Positions 24,412-32,566 of a DNA stretch of 64,000 nt are shown here, piece after piece. The DNA lies in assembly GCA_947488435.1 (NCBI GenBank), contig CANKZG010000001.1:1418308-1482307 (forward strand), given 5' to 3'. The DNA comes from an uncultured Flavobacteriaceae bacterium (GTDB lineage Bacteria > Bacteroidota > Bacteroidia > Flavobacteriales > Flavobacteriaceae). How positions within the stretch are numbered: the first letter of the stretch is position 1; each line of letters opens with the position of its first letter. A program made the translations under genes and the position numbers. The notes beneath the pieces are model-generated. The model ran no database searches. It was not told the origin of the DNA and worked only from the letters and a program-made list of their open reading frames with translations.

Positions 24412-26663
24412 TACGAAGACAATTTTGATGAGATTAATTTATTTTCATTGTAGACAGAAACTACAAGCTGATGTGTAGTGTGCCCTTCTTCTGTTTTTAC
24501 CAAACCGTCATTGGCAAATAAAAATTCACTTAAACTAAAAGAAGTTCTATTTTTTACTAAATCAATTAGCATTTGAACGCTAGTTGCATTTTTAAAGTTG
24601 ATTAAGAGTTCGTTATCCCCATCAACGAGTAAACAATGCTGCGGGAGTCGATGCTTGTCGCAAAATAAAGAAAGACTTTCTTTAAAAGTTTCGAGATTTT
24701 CCTGATGAGCGATAAGCGAAGAAATGTCTTCCTTTTTAATCTTCCATTTCGCTTCATGAAGAATTAAATCCCCGTATTCAACTCTAGGAAGGAAGTCTCT
24801 GGTTTCAGAGAAAAAACCAAAATTAAAATACAATCCGCTCCTTAAATTTTGGGCTTGCATATCGCATAAAAAATGATACACAGGAACTGCATTATATGAA
24901 AAATTATGAGCATTAGTTAAATGTGGGACTACCTCTTTATTCAGCGATTTTGATCGTAAAACGATACGATCTCCCCGAACTGAAATATATAAATCGTCAA
25001 TCGGAATTTGGTTTTTTGAAGGTAAAACGGAACGACCTAAATAGGGGATTTCATAGGCTCTGAATTTAGGACGCATCAATATATTACCAACCCTTGCTTC
25101 AGGTAAATGAACTATCTCTGCTAAAATTTTGTCAGGGTTCATTTGCCGTTCCAAATCGGCAATGCTTTTTGTATAGGTATTCAAATGCTGATCTCCATGA
25201 CAAAAGCGTCCTAATAAATTAGCTGCACTCGAACCCCCAATTCCTGAAAATACTATTTTATGGGCTTGATCTTCTTTTACAATACTGATCATGGCAGACA
25301 TCGTATCCGGGAGGTCATCCCAATTTGGATTTAGATCTTTAAAATCATCATCAGTTAAAACAATGCGTTGTGTTCCTTCACGATCACAAGTAACAAGTTT
25401 TTTATGCAAAATTTGATGAACTTTATTCCAACCAATTTTTGTGCTTTGTAAGCTGTTGCTTTTAGGATATGGTAGTACAATATCATCTACCAAGGGATTG
25501 ATATCACCGCTACCTGAGTCCTGCAAATATCCGATTCCAGTTTCAACATCCAAAACGGTAGAAAGCTTCATTTCCCGCTCTTCATAACGCGCGGAAAAAG
25601 CATTTTTGAACTTCATTAAATTGCTTTCTTCTGGTTTAGCAGAAATTTTATTTAATAACAACATTCCTTTTTTTAAAGATTGAAGTACTTCTCGGGATAT
25701 TGTATTCGTTTTTGGTACCAATTCCATATCCGTTTGAAAAAGGTATTTTAATTCAAAAGCGGAAGGTTGTGCCTTGAGTGTTTCGCTTAAATCAATGTAC
25801 TTCACAGGATCGTTCCCAATAGTGGTATCCAATTTGGCAAGTTGCAATGCTATTTGTTGAAGAAAGTGAGATTCAGTGCTACTGTTTTGCAGTTTTTGAA
25901 TCACTTTTTGAATATGCTCCATAAATTCTGGTCCAGATACAGAAGGCTCTAGTTCACTCACCAATAATTGACTGTCTAGTAATTCTTCAATAAAGTGTAA
26001 AGCTTCTTCCTCCGTAATATCGTCATCCACTAAAAGCACTGCTAGATCCTTAATGTAAGCTCCATTTCTAGCATGGTTTAATATTCTTTCCAAATAAACG
26101 GAATAAGTGACCTGAATAATCTGATGTTGACGTTTTCCATTAACGTAAAAATATTCGATATATCTAAACTGATCTCCGGAGCGATAAATACTTGAATTGG
26201 GATAAAATAAAAGCTGATTTTTGATCGTCTCTTTCTTAGCTAAATCTTGTGACAAGGCTACTAAATAATTCATATCTAATCGCGTATGCCTTTTATTTTT
26301 AGATAATTCCTGCAATTTTATTTCAGTAGAATCACTAAAAGACCCTAATGCACATCCAGCAAAAAGACCAAATGGAGTGCATCTACTGGACATTCTAGTA
26401 AGATATTTTAGCATAGAAAACTTAAGTTTTTTTTGCTTTTTACCTTCCAGGTCCCCATTAATCCATTTTTCCATTTGGAAATATAAAGAAGGAGATGCTA
26501 AAAAAAGAGCCTCTTTAATTGCATCATTCTGGTATATTTTAATGAGCGTATCATCCGCAATGCTATCTATTGAAGTTAATTTTTGATAAAACTTAAAATC
26601 TAGTAAAGGTGATCTAAGAACGAAGTTGTTAAAAAAAAAGTAAGGATTTCTCGAGCTGCTCAT
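24411..26663 (-). CDS. lantibiotic dehydratase (LanB, glutamylation part)
   Basis: Large LanB-type enzyme of 750 residues. In this family it uses glutamyl-tRNA to glutamylate Ser/Thr of a precursor peptide in the cytoplasm. The hallmark RMSSRCTPFGLFAGCALGSF lies at about residues 90-110. VRGDRIVLRSKSLNKEVVP and the middle domain are also typical. The elimination domain is a separate downstream gene, as in other Bacteroidota split LanB systems. No LanC cyclase gene is visible, so the product may be a dehydrated or differently closed peptide. It converges on the C39/HlyD export genes, which form the other half of the module. Confidence 0.9.
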   Translation of the reverse strand: MSSSRNPYFFFNNFVLRSPLLDFKFYQKLTSIDSIADDTLIKIYQNDAIKEALFLASPSLYFQMEKWINGDLEGKKQKKLKFSMLKYLTRMSSRCTPFGLFAGCALGSFSDSTEIKLQELSKNKRHTRLDMNYLVALSQDLAKKETIKNQLLFYPNSSIYRSGDQFRYIEYFYVNGKRQHQIIQVTYSVYLERILNHARNGAYIKDLAVLLVDDDITEEEALHFIEELLDSQLLVSELEPSVSGPEFMEHIQKVIQKLQNSSTESHFLQQIALQLAKLDTTIGNDPVKYIDLSETLKAQPSAFELKYLFQTDMELVPKTNTISREVLQSLKKGMLLLNKISAKPEESNLMKFKNAFSARYEEREMKLSTVLDVETGIGYLQDSGSGDINPLVDDIVLPYPKSNSLQSTKIGWNKVHQILHKKLVTCDREGTQRIVLTDDDFKDLNPNWDDLPDTMSAMISIVKEDQAHKIVFSGIGGSSAANLLGRFCHGDQHLNTYTKSIADLERQMNPDKILAEIVHLPEARVGNILMRPKFRAYEIPYLGRSVLPSKNQIPIDDLYISVRGDRIVLRSKSLNKEVVPHLTNAHNFSYNAVPVYHFLCDMQAQNLRSGLYFNFGFFSETRDFLPRVEYGDLILHEAKWKIKKEDISSLIAHQENLETFKESLSLFCDKHRLPQHCLLVDGDNELLINFKNATSVQMLIDLVKNRTSFSLSEFLFANDGLVKTEEGHTTHQLVVSVYNENKLISSKLSS

Positions 26664-26736
26664 TAAATTTCAACGTATTAATAATAAATGTATTTTATCG
26701 ACTTTCTTCTCTGGAAAGATAATGAATCGAAGATAA

Positions 26737-26850
26737 ATGTGCTGCAAAAAATGGGAACATAATTCTGATGAATACCAGTTTGCAGAAGAGTGTTCCAATA
26801 CAACTATTAATGTTACCTTAAAAAACGATTTCTTTAATGAAGTAAGATGA
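26737..26850 (+). CDS. doubtful 37-aa Cys-containing ORF near the LanB gene
   Basis: Short ORF starting MCCKKWEHNSDEYQFAEECS with Thr/Asn-rich residues after it. It is divergent from the dehydratase gene, 73 bases away. It has Cys, Ser and Thr but no double-Gly leader, no typical leader motif and no clear promoter. It is listed only as the one nearby ORF with the residues a lanthipeptide would need; chance is more likely. Confidence 0.15.
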   Translation: MCCKKWEHNSDEYQFAEECSNTTINVTLKNDFFNEVR

Positions 26851-27120
26851 AATTAAATTTTAAGAATGGTATTTAGTTATAGAAATAATGTAATAATAAG
26901 AATTGATAAAATGAAAACAACCCCCATTGCAGAAGGTTGTTTGTAAAAAGTTTAAGTGGACTTTTATTTTAGTGTTTGCAAAAAAAGGAATACGGTAAAA
27001 CACCTCATATTCTTAATATAAGGAGATTTGAAAATATATTACTATCCTTACGAATATCCTTCGCAGCAGAACTACCGTCTTTATTGTTCAAAATGTAAGA
27101 TTGGGAGAGAAATATAGCGT
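26851..27120. other. non-coding gap
   Basis: AT-rich stretch between the RiPP module and the small membrane-protein ORF. I see only very short ORFs on either strand and no tRNA or convincing terminator. A precursor peptide gene was specifically sought here and not found. Confidence 0.4.
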
Positions 27121-27246
27121 CTAAAAGACGCCCACCGCGGCAAGGATAAGACAAACGACTACGGTAATTAAAATTCCGATTAGTACAATTACCATTAAAC
27201 CAAGAAAACCATTCAACACTTTCGTTCCTAATGTTCCTTCTTCCAT
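27121..27246 (-). CDS. predicted single-pass membrane micropeptide (41 aa)
   Basis: A 41-codon ATG ORF beginning MEEGTLGTKVLNGFLGLM. It continues as an unbroken hydrophobic stretch of about 28 residues (Ile, Val, Leu, Gly) to the C-terminus. This is a clean single-pass membrane topology with a short acidic/Gly-rich head, a pattern unlikely in random AT-rich DNA. I do not recognise a family. It lies upstream of, and codirectional with, the lanB genes, separated by about 450 bases. It is also 144 bases past the end of the sugar transporter gene. Its function is unknown. Confidence 0.55.
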   Translation of the reverse strand: MEEGTLGTKVLNGFLGLMVIVLIGILITVVVCLILAAVGVF

Positions 27247-27390
27247 GATCATTTAATTTGTTATTAAGATAGGAAAAATAGTATAAATGACTCGTATTCA
27301 GGTATAGAATTCGTTCAACTGTATACCAAAATAGGTTTAAATCGACCTAATAAATGATTTCTTCGCTCAAGGGTCTAACTGAAAAGATGG

Positions 27391-28713
27391 CTATTTGCGA
27401 CTTTTTGCTAATTTTTTCGTGAGATCCTCCAAGGATACTCCCTTGGTTTCTGGCATCATAAAAATTACAAAGAGTAACTGAAGCACCATCATTATCGCAA
27501 AAAAGGCAAATACTGGAGCGGCTCCAATACTTGTAAATAAGAGGGGTACCAAGGAAGGTATAATTGCCGCTAATATCCAGTGCGTAGAACAGCCAAAGGC
27601 TTGCCCAGAGCCTCTTAGATGATTCGGGAAGACTTCAGAGATAAATACCCATATAACAGCACCTTGACCAATTGCATGAGACGCAATAAAGAGAAATAAA
27701 AATAGTGGCACAGCCATACCTTTCCATCCAAAGAAAAAAGCCATTGCAACCAGCGTTAGTGAAATAATATATCCCACAGAACCAAAGTACATTAGCTGCC
27801 TTCTACCCAAACGATCAATTAAGAAAACACCAAAAAAAGTGAAAATTAGATTTGTTAGTCCTATACCGATACTACTTAACAAGGCAGTACTTTCACCAAG
27901 ACCTGCTTCTTCAAATATTCTTGGGGCATAATATAAAAAGGCGTTTATGCCTGAGAATTGATTGAAGAACGCAATCAAAAATGCAAGTAGCAGTGGAAAA
28001 CGATATTTTTTTAGAAAAATATGTTCCGAAGCATTAGCATGCTTATTGTCTTCAATATCCTTAAGAATTTCATTAACGGTAAGATCGGTTTGTAAAGTTG
28101 CTAGTACATCATTCGCCTCGTCAACTCTATTTTTAGTGATCAACCATCGCGGACTTTTGGGAACAACAAAAATTAATGCAGCATAAATTAATGCCGGGAA
28201 AGCCTCAATACCAACCATCCAACGCCAATCGTTTTCTCCAATACCACTTAAAAGATAATTGGAAACGAAAGCAATCAAAATTCCAAAAACTAACATGAAC
28301 TGATACAAACCAACGAGTTTTCCACGATTTTTTGCAGGTGCAATTTCTGAAATATAAGCTGGTGCTGCTATGGTTGAAGCTCCAACACCTAAGCCGCCCA
28401 AGAATCTAAAAAAAGCAAAAGTGAACGGATCATTTGAAAAAGCAGAACCGATGGCGGATACCGAATATAAAACCCCTATCCATATCAATGTGTTTTTACG
28501 TCCAATTTTGTTCGTTGGAATACCACCAAAAATAGCCCCTATTACTGTCCCCCATAGAGCCATTCCCATTACCACAATACCATGAAAACCATCAGAAGAA
28601 CTCCAAAGCGCTTGTAATTTTTTGTCTGCTCCTGAAATAACTACAGTGTCGAAACCAAAGAGAAATCCGGCGAGCGCAACAATTAATGAAATTTTGAAGA
28701 TCTTGATATTCAT
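27391..28713 (-). CDS. sugar porter family MFS transporter
   Basis: Twelve-segment sugar:H+ symporter of 440 residues in the XylE/GLUT-like sugar porter family. Diagnostic motifs are GFDTVVISG (residues 20-28), TNKIGRKN between segments 2 and 3, PKSPRWLI (about 185-192), DRLGRRQ (about 302-308) and the closing PETKG. It imports a hexose or pentose; the exact sugar cannot be read. It may supply the same catabolic need as the GntP/uxuA genes 8-11 kb away, but the intervening RiPP module separates them. Confidence 0.93.
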   Translation of the reverse strand: MNIKIFKISLIVALAGFLFGFDTVVISGADKKLQALWSSSDGFHGIVVMGMALWGTVIGAIFGGIPTNKIGRKNTLIWIGVLYSVSAIGSAFSNDPFTFAFFRFLGGLGVGASTIAAPAYISEIAPAKNRGKLVGLYQFMLVFGILIAFVSNYLLSGIGENDWRWMVGIEAFPALIYAALIFVVPKSPRWLITKNRVDEANDVLATLQTDLTVNEILKDIEDNKHANASEHIFLKKYRFPLLLAFLIAFFNQFSGINAFLYYAPRIFEEAGLGESTALLSSIGIGLTNLIFTFFGVFLIDRLGRRQLMYFGSVGYIISLTLVAMAFFFGWKGMAVPLFLFLFIASHAIGQGAVIWVFISEVFPNHLRGSGQAFGCSTHWILAAIIPSLVPLLFTSIGAAPVFAFFAIMMVLQLLFVIFMMPETKGVSLEDLTKKLAKSRK

Positions 28714-28776
28714 GTTAGTTATTTTGGTGGTTTGGGTAAAACTACTAAAAATATGAAAGCGATCAAGGTCAATAAT

Positions 28777-29034
28777 TTAGCGCGCAGTTTTTGGTTTTAA
28801 AGAGTCTATTTCTCGGTTTGACCTCTTTTTTTTCTTAAAACTTTCTTTTTTGATTTTCGGTTTTTCCAATTTGGAAGGCGAACTATTTGTAGGTTTAATA
28901 TGTTTTGACTTTTCGGTGGGTAATTCTTGCTTTTCTTTTTGTTCTGGGATTGACTTTGGCTTAGGCTCCATAGCACAACTGGCAACGAGCATAAGAAATA
29001 AGGAAAGATAACAAATGCGACTGAGGTATTTCAT
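28777..29034 (-). CDS. small Lys/Pro-rich lipoprotein
   Basis: An 85-residue protein with a signal peptide and lipobox (MLVASCA, Cys about 20). A very basic, disordered tail follows, with repeated Lys-Pro-Lys and Lys-Glu patterns. I chose the ATG at 29034; the longer reading uses TTG at 29040. No family is recognised. It lies 13 bases downstream of the Kdo transferase gene and is probably co-transcribed with it. Low-complexity lipoproteins of this kind are common in Bacteroidota. A role in the envelope is inferred only from the signal. Confidence 0.65.
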   Translation of the reverse strand: MKYLSRICYLSLFLMLVASCAMEPKPKSIPEQKEKQELPTEKSKHIKPTNSSPSKLEKPKIKKESFKKKKRSNREIDSLKPKTAR

Positions 29035-29047
29035 GAGCAAAAATATT

Positions 29048-30283
29048 CTACAATAACGTACAAATATGCTCCATAATTTGGATGCTAGCCCCAGTGTTTT
29101 TTAGGATATAATTATGATTAATTTCTCCTGTTTTTTCTCGAAAACCCACAGATGCTATGCATTGCGTAATGATCTTATGAAACTCAGCATGATTTGCAAT
29201 GGGCAATACTCCATTTTGTGCCACAAGATCCCTAGCTTCCTTAAAAGTGTCGAACTTTGGTCCTATAATGACTGGAATCCCAAAAACTGCTGGTTCTAAA
29301 GTATTGTGAAGCCCTGTTGCAAATCCCCCACCTACATAAGCGACGGTAGCATAGCTATATACTTTGGTTAAAATTCCGATAGTATCTAAAATAAGAACAT
29401 CGTAATCTAAAACAGTGTTGGAATCAATTTGGGAATAACGAATAACCTTTTTCGATATTGACTGTTGCAAGGCTTTGCAATGAGTCTCGTTAATATTGTG
29501 GGGTGCAATTACAAATTTTAAAACCTCGTTAGTCTGATTGATGAAACTAGTTAATATTGCTTCGTCTTCGGGCCATGTGCTGCCAGCTACGAAACAAAAA
29601 TGATCCCTTTTAAAACGATCCATAAATGAAAGCTTATTATCTTGTTTTAAAATTTCAGAAACCCGATCAAAACGAGTATCACCGCTTAAAGAAACATTGG
29701 TATAACCAATAGTTTTAAGTAAATCTATTGAACCCTGATCTTGGACAAAAAAATGCGAAAACGTGCTGAGAGATTTCCGCATGAAACTTCCATACCATTT
29801 GAAAAAAGATTGCTGTTTTCGAAACAAAGAGGATATTAGAAGTGTTGGAATTTTTTCTTTTTGGAGCGCCTTAAGATAATTGGGCCAGATTTCGTATTTA
29901 ATAAAAATCACTAATTGAGGCCTTACATATGAAACAAACTTTTTTGCATTCGCAATAGTATCCAACGGAAGATAGGTAACAACATCTGCAGCTGGGGTAT
30001 TTTTTTTTACGTCATAGCCCGAAGGTGAAAAAAAAGTAAGTAAAATTTTGGATTTAGGATATGTGTTTTTCATACGTTCCAAAATCGGCAACCCTTGTTC
30101 ATATTCTCCTAAAGAAGCGGCGTGTACCCAAATAACTTTGTCGGTATCAACTAGACTATTTTTTAAGGAGTCAAACGTGGTCTTTCTGCCCTGTACAAAT
30201 CGATGAATTTTTTTGTTAAAAAACCCAATCAACACCAAGACAAAAGAGGTGATATGTGTAAGTAAATTATAGATTAAATGCAC
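29048..30283 (-). CDS. waaA: 3-deoxy-D-manno-octulosonic acid transferase
   Basis: Inner-membrane-associated glycosyltransferase (KdtA/WaaA, GT30) that adds Kdo to lipid A precursor during LPS core synthesis; 411 residues. An N-terminal membrane anchor precedes the family motif WVHAASLGEYEQGLPIL (about 51-67, catalytic Glu). Later motifs include FVAGSTWPEDE (about 233-243), FVIAPHN, and AYVGGGFATGLHNTLEPAVFG (about 318-338). It agrees with family length and order. The small lipoprotein gene follows it. Confidence 0.93.
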   Translation of the reverse strand: MHLIYNLLTHITSFVLVLIGFFNKKIHRFVQGRKTTFDSLKNSLVDTDKVIWVHAASLGEYEQGLPILERMKNTYPKSKILLTFFSPSGYDVKKNTPAADVVTYLPLDTIANAKKFVSYVRPQLVIFIKYEIWPNYLKALQKEKIPTLLISSLFRKQQSFFKWYGSFMRKSLSTFSHFFVQDQGSIDLLKTIGYTNVSLSGDTRFDRVSEILKQDNKLSFMDRFKRDHFCFVAGSTWPEDEAILTSFINQTNEVLKFVIAPHNINETHCKALQQSISKKVIRYSQIDSNTVLDYDVLILDTIGILTKVYSYATVAYVGGGFATGLHNTLEPAVFGIPVIIGPKFDTFKEARDLVAQNGVLPIANHAEFHKIITQCIASVGFREKTGEINHNYILKNTGASIQIMEHICTLL

Positions 30284-30376
30284 AGGAAATCATTTCATGC
30301 TAAAATACATTTCTTTGGATAAATTCATTGACTACCGTTCCTTAATTTTGTAATATTGTAGGAATAATATGCGTAA

Positions 30377-31537
30377 ATGAAGAAAATTCAAATGGTAGAC
30401 CTTACGGGGCAATACCAATTCATTAAAGAGCAAGTTAATTCCTCAATTTCCCAAGTTTTAGATACGGCAGCGTTTATCAATGGTCCAGAAGTCCATAGAT
30501 TCCAGGAAGAATTGGAGCACTATCTTGGCGTAAAACATGTAATTCCATGTGCCAATGGAACCGATGCCCTCCAGATTGCAATGATGGGTCTTGGATTAAA
30601 ACCAGGAGATGAGGTAATAACTGCTGATTTTACTTTTGCCGCCACTGCTGAAGTAATTGCTTTATTGCAGTTAACCCCTGTTTTGGTTGACGTTGAGCCG
30701 GATACCTTTAATATTGATCCAGCAGCTATTGAAAATGCGATAACATCAAAAACAAAGGCTATAGTACCTGTGCATTTGTTTGGGCAATGTGCCAATATGG
30801 ATCGTATTATGGAAATCGCGGCCAAACATGAATTGTATGTTATTGAAGATAATGCGCAGGCCATTGGAGCAGATCATACTTTTGCCAATGGAAAGAGTCA
30901 AAAAGCAGGAACTATAGGGCATATAGCATCAACTTCCTTTTTCCCTTCTAAAAATTTAGGCTGTTATGGCGATGGAGGAGCTATTTTCACGAATGATGAT
31001 GATTTAGCACATGCCATACGAGGAATTGTAAACCATGGGATGTATGTGCGTTACCATCATGATGTTGTAGGGGTGAACTCTAGATTAGATTCAATTCAAG
31101 CTGCCGTGCTTCGCGCCAAGCTACCACTGCTAGACGAGTACAACAAAAAACGCAGAAGTGCTGCTCGTGCATACTCAACAGCATTTGAAGGTATTAAAGA
31201 TATTATCGTGCCGAAAACGGTGAAAGGATGTTCAACAATTTGTGAAAATTGCGATTGTCATGTTTTTCATCAATATACTTTACGTATTATAAACGGAAAA
31301 CGAGATGCTTTGGTAGCACACTTAAATAGTAAGGGAATACCATGTGGTGTTTATTACCCTATACCATTGCATCGGCAAAAAGCGTATGCAGACGAACGCT
31401 ATAAGGAGGCAAACTTCCCAATAACCAATATGCTTTCGGAAGAAGTAATTTCTTTGCCTATGCACACGGAGTTAGATGGGGAACAAATCACTTTTATTAC
31501 CGAAACCGTTATTCAATTTATACAAACAAACGAATGA
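30377..31537 (+). CDS. DegT/DnrJ/EryC1/StrS family aminotransferase
   Basis: PLP-dependent sugar aminotransferase of 386 residues acting on nucleotide-linked keto sugars for surface polysaccharide. The PLP Lys lies in STSFFPSKNLGCYGDGGA (near residue 192). CANGTDALQIAMMGLG (about 55-70), VHLFGQCANMD and the late IPCGVYYPIPLHRQKAY are family patterns. An unusual Cys cluster, GCSTICENCDCH, precedes the usual VFHQYTL motif. It overlaps galE by 4 bases (ATGA), so the two are coupled. Confidence 0.92.
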   Translation: MKKIQMVDLTGQYQFIKEQVNSSISQVLDTAAFINGPEVHRFQEELEHYLGVKHVIPCANGTDALQIAMMGLGLKPGDEVITADFTFAATAEVIALLQLTPVLVDVEPDTFNIDPAAIENAITSKTKAIVPVHLFGQCANMDRIMEIAAKHELYVIEDNAQAIGADHTFANGKSQKAGTIGHIASTSFFPSKNLGCYGDGGAIFTNDDDLAHAIRGIVNHGMYVRYHHDVVGVNSRLDSIQAAVLRAKLPLLDEYNKKRRSAARAYSTAFEGIKDIIVPKTVKGCSTICENCDCHVFHQYTLRIINGKRDALVAHLNSKGIPCGVYYPIPLHRQKAYADERYKEANFPITNMLSEEVISLPMHTELDGEQITFITETVIQFIQTNE

Positions 31538-32550
31538 AAATACTAGTTACAGGTGGATTAGGATTTATTGGTTCTCATACCGTGGTAGAACTGCAAAATG
31601 AAGGTTTTGAAGTGGTTGTTATTGATAACCTTTCTAACTCCTCGGAAAAGGTTTTGGATGGAATTGCTGCTATTACTGGACAGCGACCATTATTTGAAAA
31701 GCTAGATCTCCGAAATAAAAATGAAGTTCAAGGGTTTTTTGAAAAGTATACCGATGTAGAAGGGGTCATTCACTTTGCGGCTTCAAAGGCAGTAGGTGAA
31801 AGTGTTGATAATCCATTGCTCTACTATGAAAACAATCTAAACACACTTGTTTATTTATTGCAAGAACTCTCCAAAAAAGCAAGAGCCAATTTTATTTTTA
31901 GCTCCTCCTGCACGGTTTATGGCCAAGCTGATGAAATGCCAATTACGGAGAATGCACCAGTGAAACAGGCGGAGTCACCTTATGGTAACACAAAACAAAT
32001 AGGGGAAGAAATTATAAAAGATACGTGCAAAATAACACCTTCTTTACAGGCAATTGCTTTACGTTATTTTAATCCTATAGGAGCTCACCCTACAACCCAC
32101 ATAGGAGAATTACCTCTTGGCGTTCCACTAAATTTAGTGCCATTTATTACGCAAACCGCAGCAGGTATTCGCGAGCAATTATCAGTTTTTGGAGATAACT
32201 ACCCTACAGATGATGGTACCTGCGTTAGAGATTACATACATGTAGTTGATGTTGCAAAGGCACATGTAGTTGCTGTACAACGTCTTCTGGAAAATAAGAA
32301 TACTGATAATTACGAAGTTTTTAATTTGGGAACTGGAAAGGGGAGTTCTGTTTTGGAAGTAATTAAAAGTTTTGAAAAAGTATCTGGGAGTTCGCTAAAC
32401 TATAAAATAGTAGATCCGAGATCAGGAGATGTTACAATTGCCTATGCTGATACGGAAAAGGCAAATAAAGAGCTCGGTTGGATAGCCAAGTATGATTTGG
32501 ATGACGCCATAAAGGCGGCTTGGGCATGGGAACAAAAAATTAGAAACTAA
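31534..32550 (+). CDS. galE: UDP-glucose 4-epimerase
   Basis: NAD-dependent cytoplasmic epimerase interconverting UDP-glucose and UDP-galactose; 338 residues, standard for GalE. The NAD-binding motif GGLGFIGSHT lies at residues 7-16. SSSCTVYG (about 126-133) provides the catalytic Ser/Thr region. The Tyr-x3-Lys is in SPYGNTKQIGEE (about 149-155), followed by LRYFNPIGAHPTTHIGE. It starts inside the stop of the aminotransferase gene. It serves surface sugar synthesis or galactose use. Confidence 0.95.
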   Translation: MKILVTGGLGFIGSHTVVELQNEGFEVVVIDNLSNSSEKVLDGIAAITGQRPLFEKLDLRNKNEVQGFFEKYTDVEGVIHFAASKAVGESVDNPLLYYENNLNTLVYLLQELSKKARANFIFSSSCTVYGQADEMPITENAPVKQAESPYGNTKQIGEEIIKDTCKITPSLQAIALRYFNPIGAHPTTHIGELPLGVPLNLVPFITQTAAGIREQLSVFGDNYPTDDGTCVRDYIHVVDVAKAHVVAVQRLLENKNTDNYEVFNLGTGKGSSVLEVIKSFEKVSGSSLNYKIVDPRSGDVTIAYADTEKANKELGWIAKYDLDDAIKAAWAWEQKIRN

Positions 32551-32566
32551 CCAAGAACATAATATC

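Noticed and set aside
26881-26952. 11-codon ORF (MKTTPIAEGCL) as a possible precursor peptide
   Set aside because: Too short for a leader plus core and without a leader motif; no supporting signal.
27028-27117. 29-codon TTG-started ORF with a C-x2-C motif after an AGGAG
   Set aside because: The AGGAG is only 2 bases from the start codon and the peptide is short and unlike anything known.
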